The notes below the pieces were generated by a model that saw only the letters and a program-made list of their open reading frames with translations, was not told the DNA's origin and did no database searches. A stretch of DNA of 64,000 bases from Brevundimonas mediterranea (GTDB taxonomy: Bacteria; Pseudomonadota; Alphaproteobacteria; Caulobacterales; Caulobacteraceae): positions 1-64,000 of the forward strand of contig NZ_JACIDA010000004.1 of NCBI RefSeq assembly GCF_014196125.1, read 5' to 3'. Shown here piece after piece: positions 16,091 to 23,929 of this stretch. Each line of letters begins with the position of its first letter. Positions within the stretch are counted from its first letter, which is position 1. Made by a program: the position numbers and the translations under genes.

Positions 16091-16987
16091 CTACCCCCGA
16101 CCTGAACCCAGAACCTGCATGGCGGCGAATCTGGCCGCGACAAGCGCCACCGTAGCCGCCAGCAGCGGACATGGCGAGAGCAGCAGAAGGTCGCCCCAGG
16201 TCACGGGCAGGGCTTGGGTCAGTCCGTCCGATCCGCCCAGGAAGCGCACGAAGGCCAGGAGCACGCCTGCCAGTCCCGCCCCAATGGCTCCCGCGCCGGC
16301 CGCGATCAGGGCGAAGCGGCGCTGAAACAGCCAGGCGATGCGGCCGTCGGTCGCGCCGTTCAGGCTCAGGGTCTCGATCACGCCGCGCCCCGCCGCCAGG
16401 CCGGCGCGGGTGGCGTAGGCGATGGCGGCGGCGGCGGCGAAGGCGGTGGCTAGGAAGGCGGCGCCGGCCAGGGCCGTGATCAGGGCCGCCGAACGTTCGA
16501 CCTCGCCGCGCCAAAGACTGTGGTCATCGACCGTGGCGTCCAGCCCGGCCTCGGCCAGGGCGCGGCTGAGGCTGACCGCGCTGGCGGGGGCGTTCGGGTT
16601 CAACCGCACCGTCACCAGATGGGGCAGGGGCAGGTCGGGCAGGACGGCGTCGCCCAGCCAGGGCCGCAGCAGATCCTCGGCCGCCTTTCGATCCAGGGCC
16701 GCCGCCTCCTCGACCCCGGCGACGCCGGACAGGGTCTCGGCCGCGCGGGCGGCGGCGGTGTCGCCGCTCTCGCCGACACGGGGGCGGACCTGAACCGTGG
16801 CCTCGGAGCCCAGCTGGCGCGCCCAGCCATGGGCGGCGCGGTCGGCGGCGGAGGCGGCGACGGCGGCCAGACAGGCCAGGAAACACAGGACGGCGATGAC
16901 GGTCATCAGCCAGGGCTCGCCGGCCGCCGCTGGGGGCAGCAGACCGGGACGTCCCCGGGAAAGTCGGAAGTCGGACAGACGGATCAT
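16091..16987 (-). CDS. ftsX: Cell division ABC transporter permease FtsX
   Basis: A 298-residue protein with the FtsX layout: one membrane segment near residues 27-47 (LMTVIAVLCFLACLAAVAA), an extracytoplasmic loop, then three membrane segments between about 165 and 290. The loop contains a typical ECD pattern with EEAAALDRKAAEDLLRPWLG and LPLPHLVTVRL. FtsX, with the ATPase FtsE, controls peptidoglycan hydrolase activity at the division site. The start overlaps the ftsE stop by four bases, so the pair is translationally coupled. Confidence 0.9.
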   Translation of the reverse strand: MIRLSDFRLSRGRPGLLPPAAAGEPWLMTVIAVLCFLACLAAVAASAADRAAHGWARQLGSEATVQVRPRVGESGDTAAARAAETLSGVAGVEEAAALDRKAAEDLLRPWLGDAVLPDLPLPHLVTVRLNPNAPASAVSLSRALAEAGLDATVDDHSLWRGEVERSAALITALAGAAFLATAFAAAAAIAYATRAGLAAGRGVIETLSLNGATDGRIAWLFQRRFALIAAGAGAIGAGLAGVLLAFVRFLGGSDGLTQALPVTWGDLLLLSPCPLLAATVALVAARFAAMQVLGSGRG

Positions 16988-17703
16988 GCGGCGGCCCGTG
17001 CGGCTTCGGTCAGTCGGCCCTGGTCCAGTCGCAGCACCCGCGCGCCCGAGCGTTCGGCCAGGGCCTGGTCATGGCTGGCGATCAGGACGGTGGCGCCCAG
17101 CCGGTTCAGCGACTGGAACAGGCGCAGCAGTTTCTCGGCCATGACGGCGTCCACGCTGCCGGTCGGTTCGTCGGCGACGATCAGACCGGGGCGGGTGATG
17201 ACGGCGCGGGCGATGGCCAGCCGCTGTTTCTCGCCGCCGGACAGGGCGGGGGGACGCGCGTCCATCCGGCGGCCCAGGCCGACCCATTTCAGCATTTCTT
17301 CCACATCGGCGGCGTAGTCGGCCTCGCGCCCGCCCGCCAGCCTCAAGGGCAGGGCGGCGTTGTCGAAGGCGGAAAGGTGGTCCAGCAGGCGGAAATCCTG
17401 GAACACCACCCCCATGCGGCGGCGAAACGCCGGGATGTCGCGTCGGTCGATATCCGACACATCGGCCCCGAACAGGCGGATGGTCCCCGTGGTCGGTCGG
17501 TCGGCCAGCGTCAAAAGCCGCAACAACGAAGACTTTCCGGCTCCGGACGGCCCGGTAAGGAAGTGGAAAGAGCCTCGCGTCAGAATGAGGTTAACGTCTC
17601 GCAGCACGTCGGGCGCGTCCGCATAGCCGAAACCCACGCCCGACAGGCGGACGGTCTCGGTCACAGGGGCGGAATCGACGGCGCTGGGTGGCGAGGACGG
17701 CAT
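16984..17703 (-). CDS. ftsE: Cell division ATP-binding protein FtsE
   Basis: A 239-residue ABC ATPase. It has Walker A GPSGAGKS (residues 51-58), the Q-loop VFQDFRLLD, the signature LSGGEKQRLAIARA, Walker B LIVADEPTGSVD and the H-loop ASHD. FtsE partners with FtsX, encoded next on the same strand. The ATG at 17703 is chosen: it lies shortly before the first strand of the nucleotide-binding fold, while the longer open frame upstream is antisense to the zinc-ribbon gene. About 70 bases separate this start from the divergent gene at 17776, leaving room for divergent promoters. Confidence 0.93.
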   Translation of the reverse strand: MPSSPPSAVDSAPVTETVRLSGVGFGYADAPDVLRDVNLILTRGSFHFLTGPSGAGKSSLLRLLTLADRPTTGTIRLFGADVSDIDRRDIPAFRRRMGVVFQDFRLLDHLSAFDNAALPLRLAGGREADYAADVEEMLKWVGLGRRMDARPPALSGGEKQRLAIARAVITRPGLIVADEPTGSVDAVMAEKLLRLFQSLNRLGATVLIASHDQALAERSGARVLRLDQGRLTEAARAAA

Positions 17704-17775
17704 TGAGTTTTGTTTCAGGGACAGGGCGCGAAATCGCGCCTTACAGGAGGGGGCGACAGCCTCGCAGTCAGCCAC

Positions 17776-18774
17776 ATGATACTGACCTGCCCCGCCTGCG
17801 CCACCAGCTATTTCATTCCCGACGACGCCGTGGGCGCGAACGGGCGCAAGGTGCGTTGCAAATCGTGCGGCGAAGTCTGGCGCGCGACCAGCGACGAACC
17901 GCTGGAACTGAGCGTCGCGCCCGAGCCCCGCGTCATCTCCACGCCCGAGCCGGATGCGGCATCTGAGCCCGCCAGCCTGGCCGAGACTCCGGCGCCGGAA
18001 CTGCCCAAGGCCTTCCGCGCCCGCGCCGAACAGCAGCGCCGCCTGCGCCGCGCCGCCACCCATGGCGTGGTGTGGGCGGGCCTGGCCAGCGCCTTTGTCG
18101 GCCTGATCGTCTCGGCCTTCCTGTTCCGGGTCGAGGTGGTCGATGCCTTCCCGCGCGCCGCCGCCGCCTATGCTGCAGTCGGGACGCCGGTGAACCCGGT
18201 CGGCCTGGACTTCGAGGCGATGACGGCCAAGGAGGTTCCCAATCATCCCGGCATGGTTCTGGTGTCCGGCGCGCTGCGCAATGTGCGCGACGCCGAGATC
18301 GTGGCCCCGCCCGTCCGGGTCGCCCTGCTGGACGAGCATGGCGCAGAGGTCGGGTTCAGGATCGTCGCCATCGACGCGGCCCCCGTCCTGCCCGGCAAGG
18401 TCCAGGGCTTCGCCGTCCTGATCCCCGATCCCGGCGGTCATGCGGCCGACATCGGGGTCAATTTCGTGACGCCCGACGCGCCTCACTCCAAGCCGGCCGC
18501 CGACCATGCCGCCCCCGCCGAGGCCGAGCCGGCGGCGGATCACGGCGAAGATCATGCTGCCCCTGCTCACGAGCCCGATCACGCGCCCGCCGAAACGGGC
18601 GGCGGTCATGCGCCGGCGAACGCTCATGCTGAGCTTGCGCCCGCCTCCAACGGCCTGAGATCGGCGGTCGCCCCGGGCGTCGGCGCGCGCAACGCCCAGG
18701 CGCCGATCGAGGCCCGACCCATTCGCGTGGTGGACAACGGCCACGGCGAGGCGGTATCCGCCTCGCATGGCTGA
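17776..18774 (+). CDS. Zinc-ribbon (MJ0042) and DUF3426 membrane protein with His-rich tail
   Basis: A 332-residue protein. The first 35 residues form an MJ0042-type zinc ribbon with two CxxC pairs (LTCPAC and RCKSCG). A single membrane segment follows at about residues 98-120 (VWAGLASAFVGLIVSAFLF). Then comes a DUF3426 beta domain, and from about 235 to 295 a low-complexity tail with many histidines in an alanine/proline/acidic background (for example HAAPAHEPDHAPAETGGGH). The ATG before ILTCPAC is chosen because the ribbon starts there; a GGAGG lies about 25 bases upstream. Genes of this type sit beside ftsEX in many Alphaproteobacteria. Function is unknown. Confidence 0.78.
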   Translation: MILTCPACATSYFIPDDAVGANGRKVRCKSCGEVWRATSDEPLELSVAPEPRVISTPEPDAASEPASLAETPAPELPKAFRARAEQQRRLRRAATHGVVWAGLASAFVGLIVSAFLFRVEVVDAFPRAAAAYAAVGTPVNPVGLDFEAMTAKEVPNHPGMVLVSGALRNVRDAEIVAPPVRVALLDEHGAEVGFRIVAIDAAPVLPGKVQGFAVLIPDPGGHAADIGVNFVTPDAPHSKPAADHAAPAEAEPAADHGEDHAAPAHEPDHAPAETGGGHAPANAHAELAPASNGLRSAVAPGVGARNAQAPIEARPIRVVDNGHGEAVSASHG

Positions 18775-19300
18775 TCCCTCCCCCAAGCCGACCATTCTTC
18801 TGGCCGAGGCCGACATCGCCCGCGTCGTGGCGGATCTGGCTGCGCGCATCGCTCCCGTTATCGACGACGACACCGTCGCCGCCGTTCTGCTCACCGGCGG
18901 TCTGTGGTTCGCCGCCGACCTGACCCGCGCCCTGTCGCGACGGGGCCGTAATGTCCGGTTCGACGCCCTGTGGCTGGCCTCCTACGGCGACGATAAGGCC
19001 AGCCGGGGCAAGATCGACGTCTACGCCCCGTTCCAGCGGCCCATCGCCGGGCGGCGGGTGCTGATCCTGGACGACGTGTTCGACACCGGCCTGTCCCTGG
19101 CCGAGGCGGGCCGGATCGCGCGCGAGGCCGGCGCCTCAGAGGTCCTGACCTGCGTCTTCGCCCGCAAGCCCTGGCCCGCGCCGCGCGCCCCCGAGCCGGA
19201 CTTCGTCGGTTGGGAGGCCCCGGACCGTTTCCTGGTGGGCTATGGACTGGACAACGCCGGTGGCTTGCGTGGCCTTCCGGACATCTGCGCGCTGGACTGA
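18767..19300 (+). CDS. Purine (hypoxanthine-type) phosphoribosyltransferase
   Basis: A 177-residue type I phosphoribosyltransferase. The PRPP-binding motif is VLILDDVFDTGLSLAEA at about residues 99-115, with the two acidic residues followed by a TG turn. The N-terminal DDTVAAVLLTGGLWFAADL and the C-terminal DFVGWEAPDRFLVGYGLD match hypoxanthine-guanine phosphoribosyltransferases of the Hpt class, where the latter segment helps bind the base. It would salvage purine bases with PRPP in the cytoplasm. The start overlaps the previous gene by eight bases. Exact base specificity is not clear from sequence. Confidence 0.85.
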   Translation: MADPSPKPTILLAEADIARVVADLAARIAPVIDDDTVAAVLLTGGLWFAADLTRALSRRGRNVRFDALWLASYGDDKASRGKIDVYAPFQRPIAGRRVLILDDVFDTGLSLAEAGRIAREAGASEVLTCVFARKPWPAPRAPEPDFVGWEAPDRFLVGYGLDNAGGLRGLPDICALD

Positions 19301-19322
19301 CGATAAAGCGGCCGGTTCGGCG

Positions 19323-19350
19323 TTGACTCTGAGACGCCCTTCCGTATATG
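19323..19350 (+). promoter_or_regulatory. Candidate housekeeping promoter of rplU-rpmA
   Basis: TTGACT at 19323-19328 and TATATG at 19345-19350 are separated by 16 bases, close to the housekeeping consensus. A transcript would begin near 19357, giving a leader of about 65 bases before rplU. This is a sequence match by eye, not a mapped start. Confidence 0.5.
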
Positions 19351-19361
19351 TCGCCGCTCTT

Positions 19362-19388
19362 CGCCCCCGGGGGTCTCTCCGGAGGGCG
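19362..19388 (+). promoter_or_regulatory. Leader hairpin upstream of rplU
   Basis: CGCCCCCGG pairs with CCGGAGGGCG to form a nine-base-pair GC stem with one bulged A and an eight-base loop. It is followed by a T-rich stretch, TATTCATTTTTG. It falls inside the predicted leader, 33 bases before the rplU start codon. The layout resembles an attenuator or ribosomal protein leader element, but no ligand or alternative structure has been identified. Confidence 0.45.
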
Positions 19389-19421
19389 TATTCATTTTTG
19401 CGTTTGCGCTGAGGCTTCAAC

Positions 19422-19976
19422 ATGTACGCGGTGATCAAGACCGGCGGCAAGCAGTACCGGGTCCAACCGGGCGATACGATTGTCGTCGAAAAGCTCGATG
19501 GCGACGCCGGCTCGGAGCTGAAGTTCGACAGCGTCCTGATGCTGGGCGGCGACAAGGGCGTGACCCTGGGCGCTCCCCTGATCGACGGCGCCTTCGTCGG
19601 CGCCACCCTGGTCGAAACCCGCAAGGGTGAGAAGATCAAGATCTTCAAGAAGACCCGTCGTCAGGGCTATCGCCGCACCAACGGCCACCGCCAGATGGAA
19701 TCGGTCCTGCGCATCACCGGCATCGAAGGCGCCGGCGAGACCGCCAAGTGGGACGGCACGGTCGATCTGACGACCAAGGCCGAGATCAACCTGCGGGCCC
19801 GCAACCTGGCCACCCGCGGCGCGACCTCCTCGCTGGGTTCGACCGAGACGGTCGTGACCGACGTGGACGGCGCCGAGGTCAAGGGCGTCGTGGTCGAGAG
19901 CTCGGCTCCCGCCAAGAAGGCCCCGGCTAAGAAGAAGGCCGCGCCCAAGGCTGAAGCCGCCGGCGACGACGCCTAA
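19422..19976 (+). CDS. rplU: 50S ribosomal protein L21 with a long C-terminal extension
   Basis: The first 100 or so residues are standard L21: MYAVIKTGGKQYRV at the start, then LIDGAFVGATLV and the conserved KKTRRQGYRRTNGHRQ RNA-binding stretch. L21 binds 23S rRNA in the large subunit. The protein is 184 residues, whereas most L21 proteins are near 103. The extension holds an ordered-looking part and an alanine/lysine-rich end (PAKKAPAKKKAAPKAEA), likely flexible and basic. rpmA follows after 97 bases, the usual order. Confidence 0.96.
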   Translation: MYAVIKTGGKQYRVQPGDTIVVEKLDGDAGSELKFDSVLMLGGDKGVTLGAPLIDGAFVGATLVETRKGEKIKIFKKTRRQGYRRTNGHRQMESVLRITGIEGAGETAKWDGTVDLTTKAEINLRARNLATRGATSSLGSTETVVTDVDGAEVKGVVVESSAPAKKAPAKKKAAPKAEAAGDDA

Positions 19977-20073
19977 GACATTCACCGGCGCTTCACCGCG
20001 CCAAACGGTATCACGGACGCGCTCAAGTAGGCCGAAAGGCCGGTAGCGCACCAAGAAGAGACGGAGCGGCAAG

Positions 20074-20361
20074 ATGGCTCACAAGAAATCCGGTGGTTCG
20101 TCGCGTAACGGTCGCGACTCCGAGTCGAAGCGCCTGGGCGTGAAGAAGTTCGGCGGCGAGCGCGTGCTGGCCGGCAACATCATCGTGCGCCAACGCGGCA
20201 CCACCTTCCACCCGGGTGAGAACATCGGCATGGGCCGTGACCACACCCTGTTCGCCCTGACCCACGGCGCGGTGAAATTCACCAAGAAAGCCGGCGGCCG
20301 TTGTTACGTCTCGGTCCTCGCGGCCAACGACGACGCCGCCCAGGCTATGGCGGCCGAGTAA
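20074..20361 (+). CDS. rpmA: 50S ribosomal protein L27
   Basis: A 95-residue L27 starting [20 protein letters not shown], the conserved N-terminal arm that reaches the peptidyl transferase centre. The core motifs [10 protein letters not shown] and [15 protein letters not shown] are present. The N-terminus starts directly with the mature-type sequence, so the proteolytic processing seen in Firmicutes is not expected. GGAGCGGCAAG before the ATG serves as ribosome-binding site. A terminator-like hairpin follows at 20431. Confidence 0.97.
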   Translation: MAHKKSGGSSRNGRDSESKRLGVKKFGGERVLAGNIIVRQRGTTFHPGENIGMGRDHTLFALTHGAVKFTKKAGGRCYVSVLAANDDAAQAMAAE

Positions 20362-20430
20362 CGCAGTCTGGAACACTCCGGATCGCGTTGCTCTCGAAAG
20401 CAGCCGATCCGGACCAGGGAAGATATTCCG

Positions 20431-20467
20431 CGGGGAGTCTGGATCACCAGGCTCCCCGTTTGCGTTT
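20431..20467 (+). terminator. Rho-independent-type terminator after rpmA
   Basis: CGGGGAGTCTGG and CCAGGCTCCCCG (20431-20458) pair around the loop ATCA with one mismatch. The stem is followed by GTTTGCGTTT, which is T-rich but interrupted. It lies 70 bases after the rpmA stop, on the expected strand. Confidence 0.7.
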
Positions 20468-20528
20468 CCCCGCCTCGTAGACCGTCCGAGCCCTCCAAGG
20501 AGGCGGTCCATACGAAGAGGCGACTGCC

Positions 20529-21062
20529 ATGTGCGTCATCGAAACCTCCCCCGTCGTCGAGACGCGGCGTCTGGTGCTGCGCGCGCCCGCGCCCCAGGAC
20601 GCGCCGCGCATCGCCGCCCTGGCCAATGATCTGGACATCGCCCGCATGACCAAGCGGATGCCGCATCCGTTCCGGATCGAGGACGCTGACGATTTCGTGC
20701 TTCAGGTTGCGTCGCAGGATCCGGCGCGGGCGAACACCTTCGTCATCGAGCATGAGGCGGCCGGCCCGGTCGGGGTCATCGGCCTGTTTGAGGGCGAGGA
20801 TCGGGTTCCGGAGGCGGGATACTGGATCGGGCGCGAATACTGGGGGCGGGGCTTCGCCACCGAGGCCCTGGACGCCGCCTTGGTCTGGGCCAGCCGCAAG
20901 TGGAGGCGGCGCGCCCTGGTCGCGGGGCATTTCGTCGACAATCCGGCCTCGGGCCGCGTGCTGGAGAAGTCCGGCTTTCTCTACACAGGCGAGACCCGCC
21001 GGGCCTGGAGCCGGGCTCGGCGCGCCGAGATCGAGACGCGGATGATGGTGTGGCTGGCCTGA
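20529..21062 (+). CDS. GNAT family N-acetyltransferase (RimJ/RimL-like)
   Basis: A 177-residue acetyltransferase of the RimJ/RimL type (Acetyltransf_3). It begins with the usual ETRRLVLRAPAPQDAPRIA strand-helix and carries the acetyl-CoA loop near GYWIGREYWGRGFATEAL (Q/R-x-x-G-x-G/A), followed by VDNPASGRVLEKSGF, the conserved N-x-A-S-x-x-V-L-x-K-x-G-F signature. The family acetylates the amino groups of ribosomal proteins or small molecules; the substrate is not predictable here. It stands alone after the ribosomal operon terminator. Confidence 0.88.
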   Translation: MCVIETSPVVETRRLVLRAPAPQDAPRIAALANDLDIARMTKRMPHPFRIEDADDFVLQVASQDPARANTFVIEHEAAGPVGVIGLFEGEDRVPEAGYWIGREYWGRGFATEALDAALVWASRKWRRRALVAGHFVDNPASGRVLEKSGFLYTGETRRAWSRARRAEIETRMMVWLA

Positions 21063-21072
21063 GCGGCCAGTC

Positions 21073-21219
21073 CTAGCTGGCCAGGCCGGGACCGAAGACG
21101 GCGGCGGCGCCGACCAGGCCGGCGACCAGCATGGCCACGGCTCCGGCCACGAAGGCCGTGGCCGTGCGGGCGCGACGGCGTCGAGCCCCGCCTGCGCGGT
21201 ATTTGCGGATCAGGATCAT
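21073..21219 (-). CDS. Small single-span membrane protein, hypothetical
   Basis: A 48-residue protein: a basic N-terminal part (RKYRAGGARRRRAR) and one hydrophobic segment (FVAGAVAMLVAGLVGAAAVF). The ATG at 21219 is preferred because GAGG precedes it at a suitable distance; a TTG 16 codons upstream also opens the frame. It converges with the acetyltransferase gene 10 bases away. No family is recognised, and a chance open frame remains possible in such GC-rich DNA. Confidence 0.4.
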   Translation of the reverse strand: MILIRKYRAGGARRRRARTATAFVAGAVAMLVAGLVGAAAVFGPGLAS

Positions 21220-21371
21220 GGGGCCTCGGGTAAAGGCCTCGGACCCGATGATGTTGTGCTGGGACAAGAAGGCGCTCCCCGACTGTCTCTTGAGCAGGGA
21301 TCTGTCCGGGGTCGGAGTGGTCAGAAGATGGCGATCCGCGTTACCGGGGTCGCATCTTCGTGAGCGGCCGG

Positions 21372-21899
21372 TCAGCCGCAGAAGACCAGTCGTCCGTCAT
21401 AGGTGCGATAATAGCCGCTGGCCGGGTCGTAGGAGCGGTAGGCGCTGCGACACCAATCCACCCGGCGGGCGTCGCGGCCATAGGCTGGGCGATCATGGCC
21501 ATCGGCCGAGCCCCCGCCGGGATAGACAAGATCCGGACGGCCATAGGTGCCGGGATAGACGCCGGGGCCGCTGGAATAGCTGTAGCCATAGCCGGCGGAG
21601 CGATAGCGCCGCGCATAGGCCGGCCGCTGGTCGCGCCAGGCCGCGCCGCAGTCGGTGCGCGCGGCGTCCCAATAGGCGTCGCAGCGATAGTCGCCTGGCC
21701 GGTCCGCCTGGCCGTTGAAGCCGTAACGGGCGCCGGAACCATAGGTCTGGTCGCGGCCATAGGGACGATAGACGTCCCGACCCTGATACGCCCCATCGCG
21801 GGGATGATCATAGCGGGTCGGGGCGTCGTACCAGGTCTGGGCCACGGCCGGGGCGGTCGACAGGGCCGTGGCGACGGCGGCGATCAGGGCGAGTCTCAT
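21372..21899 (-). CDS. BA14K-like secreted protein
   Basis: A 175-residue exported protein. Residues 1-21 form a signal peptide (MRLALIAAVATALSTAPAVAQ). The middle is rich in tyrosine, glycine, arginine and aspartate. The C-terminus has VDWCRSAYRSYDPASGYY followed by a short tail ending FCG, which matches the end of BA14K family proteins (usually WC..RYRSYDP.SGTY). BA14K was first described as an immunoreactive Brucella protein; its role is not settled. Four cysteines could pair in the periplasm. The ATG directly before the signal peptide is chosen over one eight codons upstream. Confidence 0.65.
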   Translation of the reverse strand: MRLALIAAVATALSTAPAVAQTWYDAPTRYDHPRDGAYQGRDVYRPYGRDQTYGSGARYGFNGQADRPGDYRCDAYWDAARTDCGAAWRDQRPAYARRYRSAGYGYSYSSGPGVYPGTYGRPDLVYPGGGSADGHDRPAYGRDARRVDWCRSAYRSYDPASGYYRTYDGRLVFCG

Positions 21900-21990
21900 G
21901 ATGAATCCCCAGGACGGCCGCACGGGCCGGGGCGGATGGGAACGCTTGGGATGACGCCTACTGGATCGAACGACGACTTACAGACCGATG

Positions 21991-22512
21991 TTACAGGGCG
22001 ACATTGACGACACGGCCGCCCCGGGTGTCAACGCGGCGCATCAGCACCAGGGGGGCTTCGTCGCCCGAACGGACCGGGACGATCAGGAACCAGCCGCCGT
22101 CGGGCAGGCCGCTGAAGCGGAAACGGCCGTTGGCGCAGGTCTCGGAGCGGACGAAGCCGCTGTAGTTGGCGTTGGCGTCCGGCACGGTGCGGGCGCGGAC
22201 CACGGCGGCCGGCACGGCGGCCCGCTCGGTCGAGCCGTACAGGGTGCGGAAGCGGGCGCGGGTGTAGGGGGTGTCGGGCGTCAGGCCGGCCGAGGCGACG
22301 CAGGCGTAGGTCTTGCCGTCCTGGGCATAGGTGATGCGGCCCTCGATGGCGGCCTGGCCCGAGCGTTCCGACCAGGCGAAGTCGGCGGTGTTGAAGGCGG
22401 CCGGGCCGCCGACGGGGACGCCGGTCGGGAAGGTGGTGGGGGCGCAGGCCGACAGGGCGCCGACGGCGAGACCCAGAACCAGGGCGGCAGGGGCGAGGGG
22501 GCGGATCGACAT
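21991..22512 (-). CDS. Hypothetical lipoprotein
   Basis: A 173-residue protein with a lipoprotein signal peptide: hydrophobic residues 6-20 then LSAC at 20-23, the likely lipidation cysteine. The mature part includes GRITYAQDGKTYACVAS and CANGRFRFSGLPDGGWFLIVPV, which suggests a small beta-sandwich fold like a carboxypeptidase regulatory domain. A pair of cysteines remains in the mature region. It is separated from the divergent ilvA by 214 bases. No named family was recognised. Confidence 0.6.
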   Translation of the reverse strand: MSIRPLAPAALVLGLAVGALSACAPTTFPTGVPVGGPAAFNTADFAWSERSGQAAIEGRITYAQDGKTYACVASAGLTPDTPYTRARFRTLYGSTERAAVPAAVVRARTVPDANANYSGFVRSETCANGRFRFSGLPDGGWFLIVPVRSGDEAPLVLMRRVDTRGGRVVNVAL

Positions 22513-22726
22513 GGGCTTCCTCCGGAAATCCGGTCCGCCCTAGGGGAGGCGGGGCCGGAAATGATCGTGGACCGTTCGCGGGGTTGCGACGGTCCATCTA
22601 TCGCACGGGCGATAACGCGACTGCCACGGTCAAGGTTGCGCCCTCTGGACCGGGAACCGACAAAGCGCGAAAGAGGCGAGAGAAAATTCGTCGGGCGACC
22701 GCCCGGCGGCAGAGTGGAGTCCGATC

Positions 22727-23929
22727 ATGACCGTCACCTTCGCCGATATCCAGGCCGCCCAGGGCCGAATCGCCGGCCAGGTCGACCGCACCCCGACCCG
22801 CCATTCCCGCAAGCTGTCGCAGCTGACCGGAGCCGAGGTCTGGGTCAAGTTCGACAACCTGCACTTCACCGGCAGCTTCAAGGAGCGCGGCGCCCTGAAC
22901 CGGCTGCTGATGCTGAGCCCGGAGGAGCGCAAGCGGGGGGTGGTGGCGGCCAGCGCCGGCAACCACGCCCAGGCTTTGGCCTATCACGGCGGGCGGCTGG
23001 GGGTGCCGGTCACCATCGTGATGCCGGAGGGAACCCCCTTCGCCAAGATCAACGGCACCCGGTCCCACGGGGCCACGGTGGTGATCGAGGGGCTGGATTT
23101 CACCGGCTCGACCGAGGCCGCCAAACGGCTGGAGGCGGAAAAGGGCTTCGTCTTCGTCTCGGCCTTCGATGACGAGGGGGTCGTGGCGGGCCAGGGGGTG
23201 TGCGCCATTGAGTTCCTGGAGGACGCGCCGGACCTGGACGCCCTGCTGATCCCCATCGGCGGGGGTGGGCTGATCGCCGGCTGCGCCATCGCTGCCAAGG
23301 CGATGAAGCCGGACATCAAGGTGTTCGGGGTCGAGGCGGCCCGTTATCCGTCCTTCACGGCGCGGCGGGCGGGCAAGCCGCCGGTCTGCACCGGCCAGAC
23401 CATCGCCGAGGGCATCGCCATCAAGGCGGTGGGCGAGATCCCCTTCGCCCTGGCCGACCCGCTGGTGGACGAGGTCTTCGTCTGCGAGGAGGCGGACTTC
23501 GAACGGGCGGTGGCCCACTATGTCACCTATGAGAAGACGGTGTCGGAAGGGGCGGGCGCGGGCGGTCTGGCGGCCCTGCTGGCCTATCCCGAGCGGTTCA
23601 AGGGGATGAAGGTCGGGCTGGAGCTGTGCGGCGGCAATATCGATGCGCGGATGCTGGCGGTGGTGCTGAACCGCGAGATGGTCCGTGAACGGAGGTTGCT
23701 GGTTTACCGGATCCTGGGCGACGACCGGCCGGGCATGTTGTCGGCCATGGCGGCGGTGATCGGAGGCCTGGGCGGCAATATCATCGACGTGGTCCACAAC
23801 CGTCTGGCGCTGGACGTGCCGGCCAAGGGCGCCGAGTTCGACATCATGGTCGAAACGCGCGATAGCGCCCACGCCGACGAGATCGGCGAAGCCTTGAAGG
23901 AACGCGGCTATGAACTTCGGATGGGGTAG
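22727..23929 (+). CDS. ilvA: Threonine ammonia-lyase with C-terminal ACT domain
   Basis: A 400-residue PLP enzyme that converts threonine to 2-oxobutanoate and ammonia. The PLP lysine is in the FTGSFKERGALN motif near residue 50. The SAGNHAQALAYH substrate loop and the glycine-rich phosphate loop IPIGGGGLIAG are present. The last 75 residues form an ACT regulatory domain (ILGDDRPGMLSAMAAVIGG). Length and single ACT domain match the shorter biosynthetic/catabolic type found in many Alphaproteobacteria, so ilvA or tdcB naming is a matter of convention. The end overlaps the next gene by 20 bases. Confidence 0.92.
   Translation: MTVTFADIQAAQGRIAGQVDRTPTRHSRKLSQLTGAEVWVKFDNLHFTGSFKERGALNRLLMLSPEERKRGVVAASAGNHAQALAYHGGRLGVPVTIVMPEGTPFAKINGTRSHGATVVIEGLDFTGSTEAAKRLEAEKGFVFVSAFDDEGVVAGQGVCAIEFLEDAPDLDALLIPIGGGGLIAGCAIAAKAMKPDIKVFGVEAARYPSFTARRAGKPPVCTGQTIAEGIAIKAVGEIPFALADPLVDEVFVCEEADFERAVAHYVTYEKTVSEGAGAGGLAALLAYPERFKGMKVGLELCGGNIDARMLAVVLNREMVRERRLLVYRILGDDRPGMLSAMAAVIGGLGGNIIDVVHNRLALDVPAKGAEFDIMVETRDSAHADEIGEALKERGYELRMG

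Noticed and set aside
15462..16514. YdcF protein extended into ftsX
   Set aside because: The upstream 140 codons overlap FtsX out of frame and are Arg/Gly-rich; the membrane anchor starts at the ATG at 16088.
17704..18894. Extension of FtsE by about 400 residues upstream
   Set aside because: The extra part is antisense to the zinc-ribbon/DUF3426 gene and shows no domain; FtsE proteins begin near the ATG at 17703.
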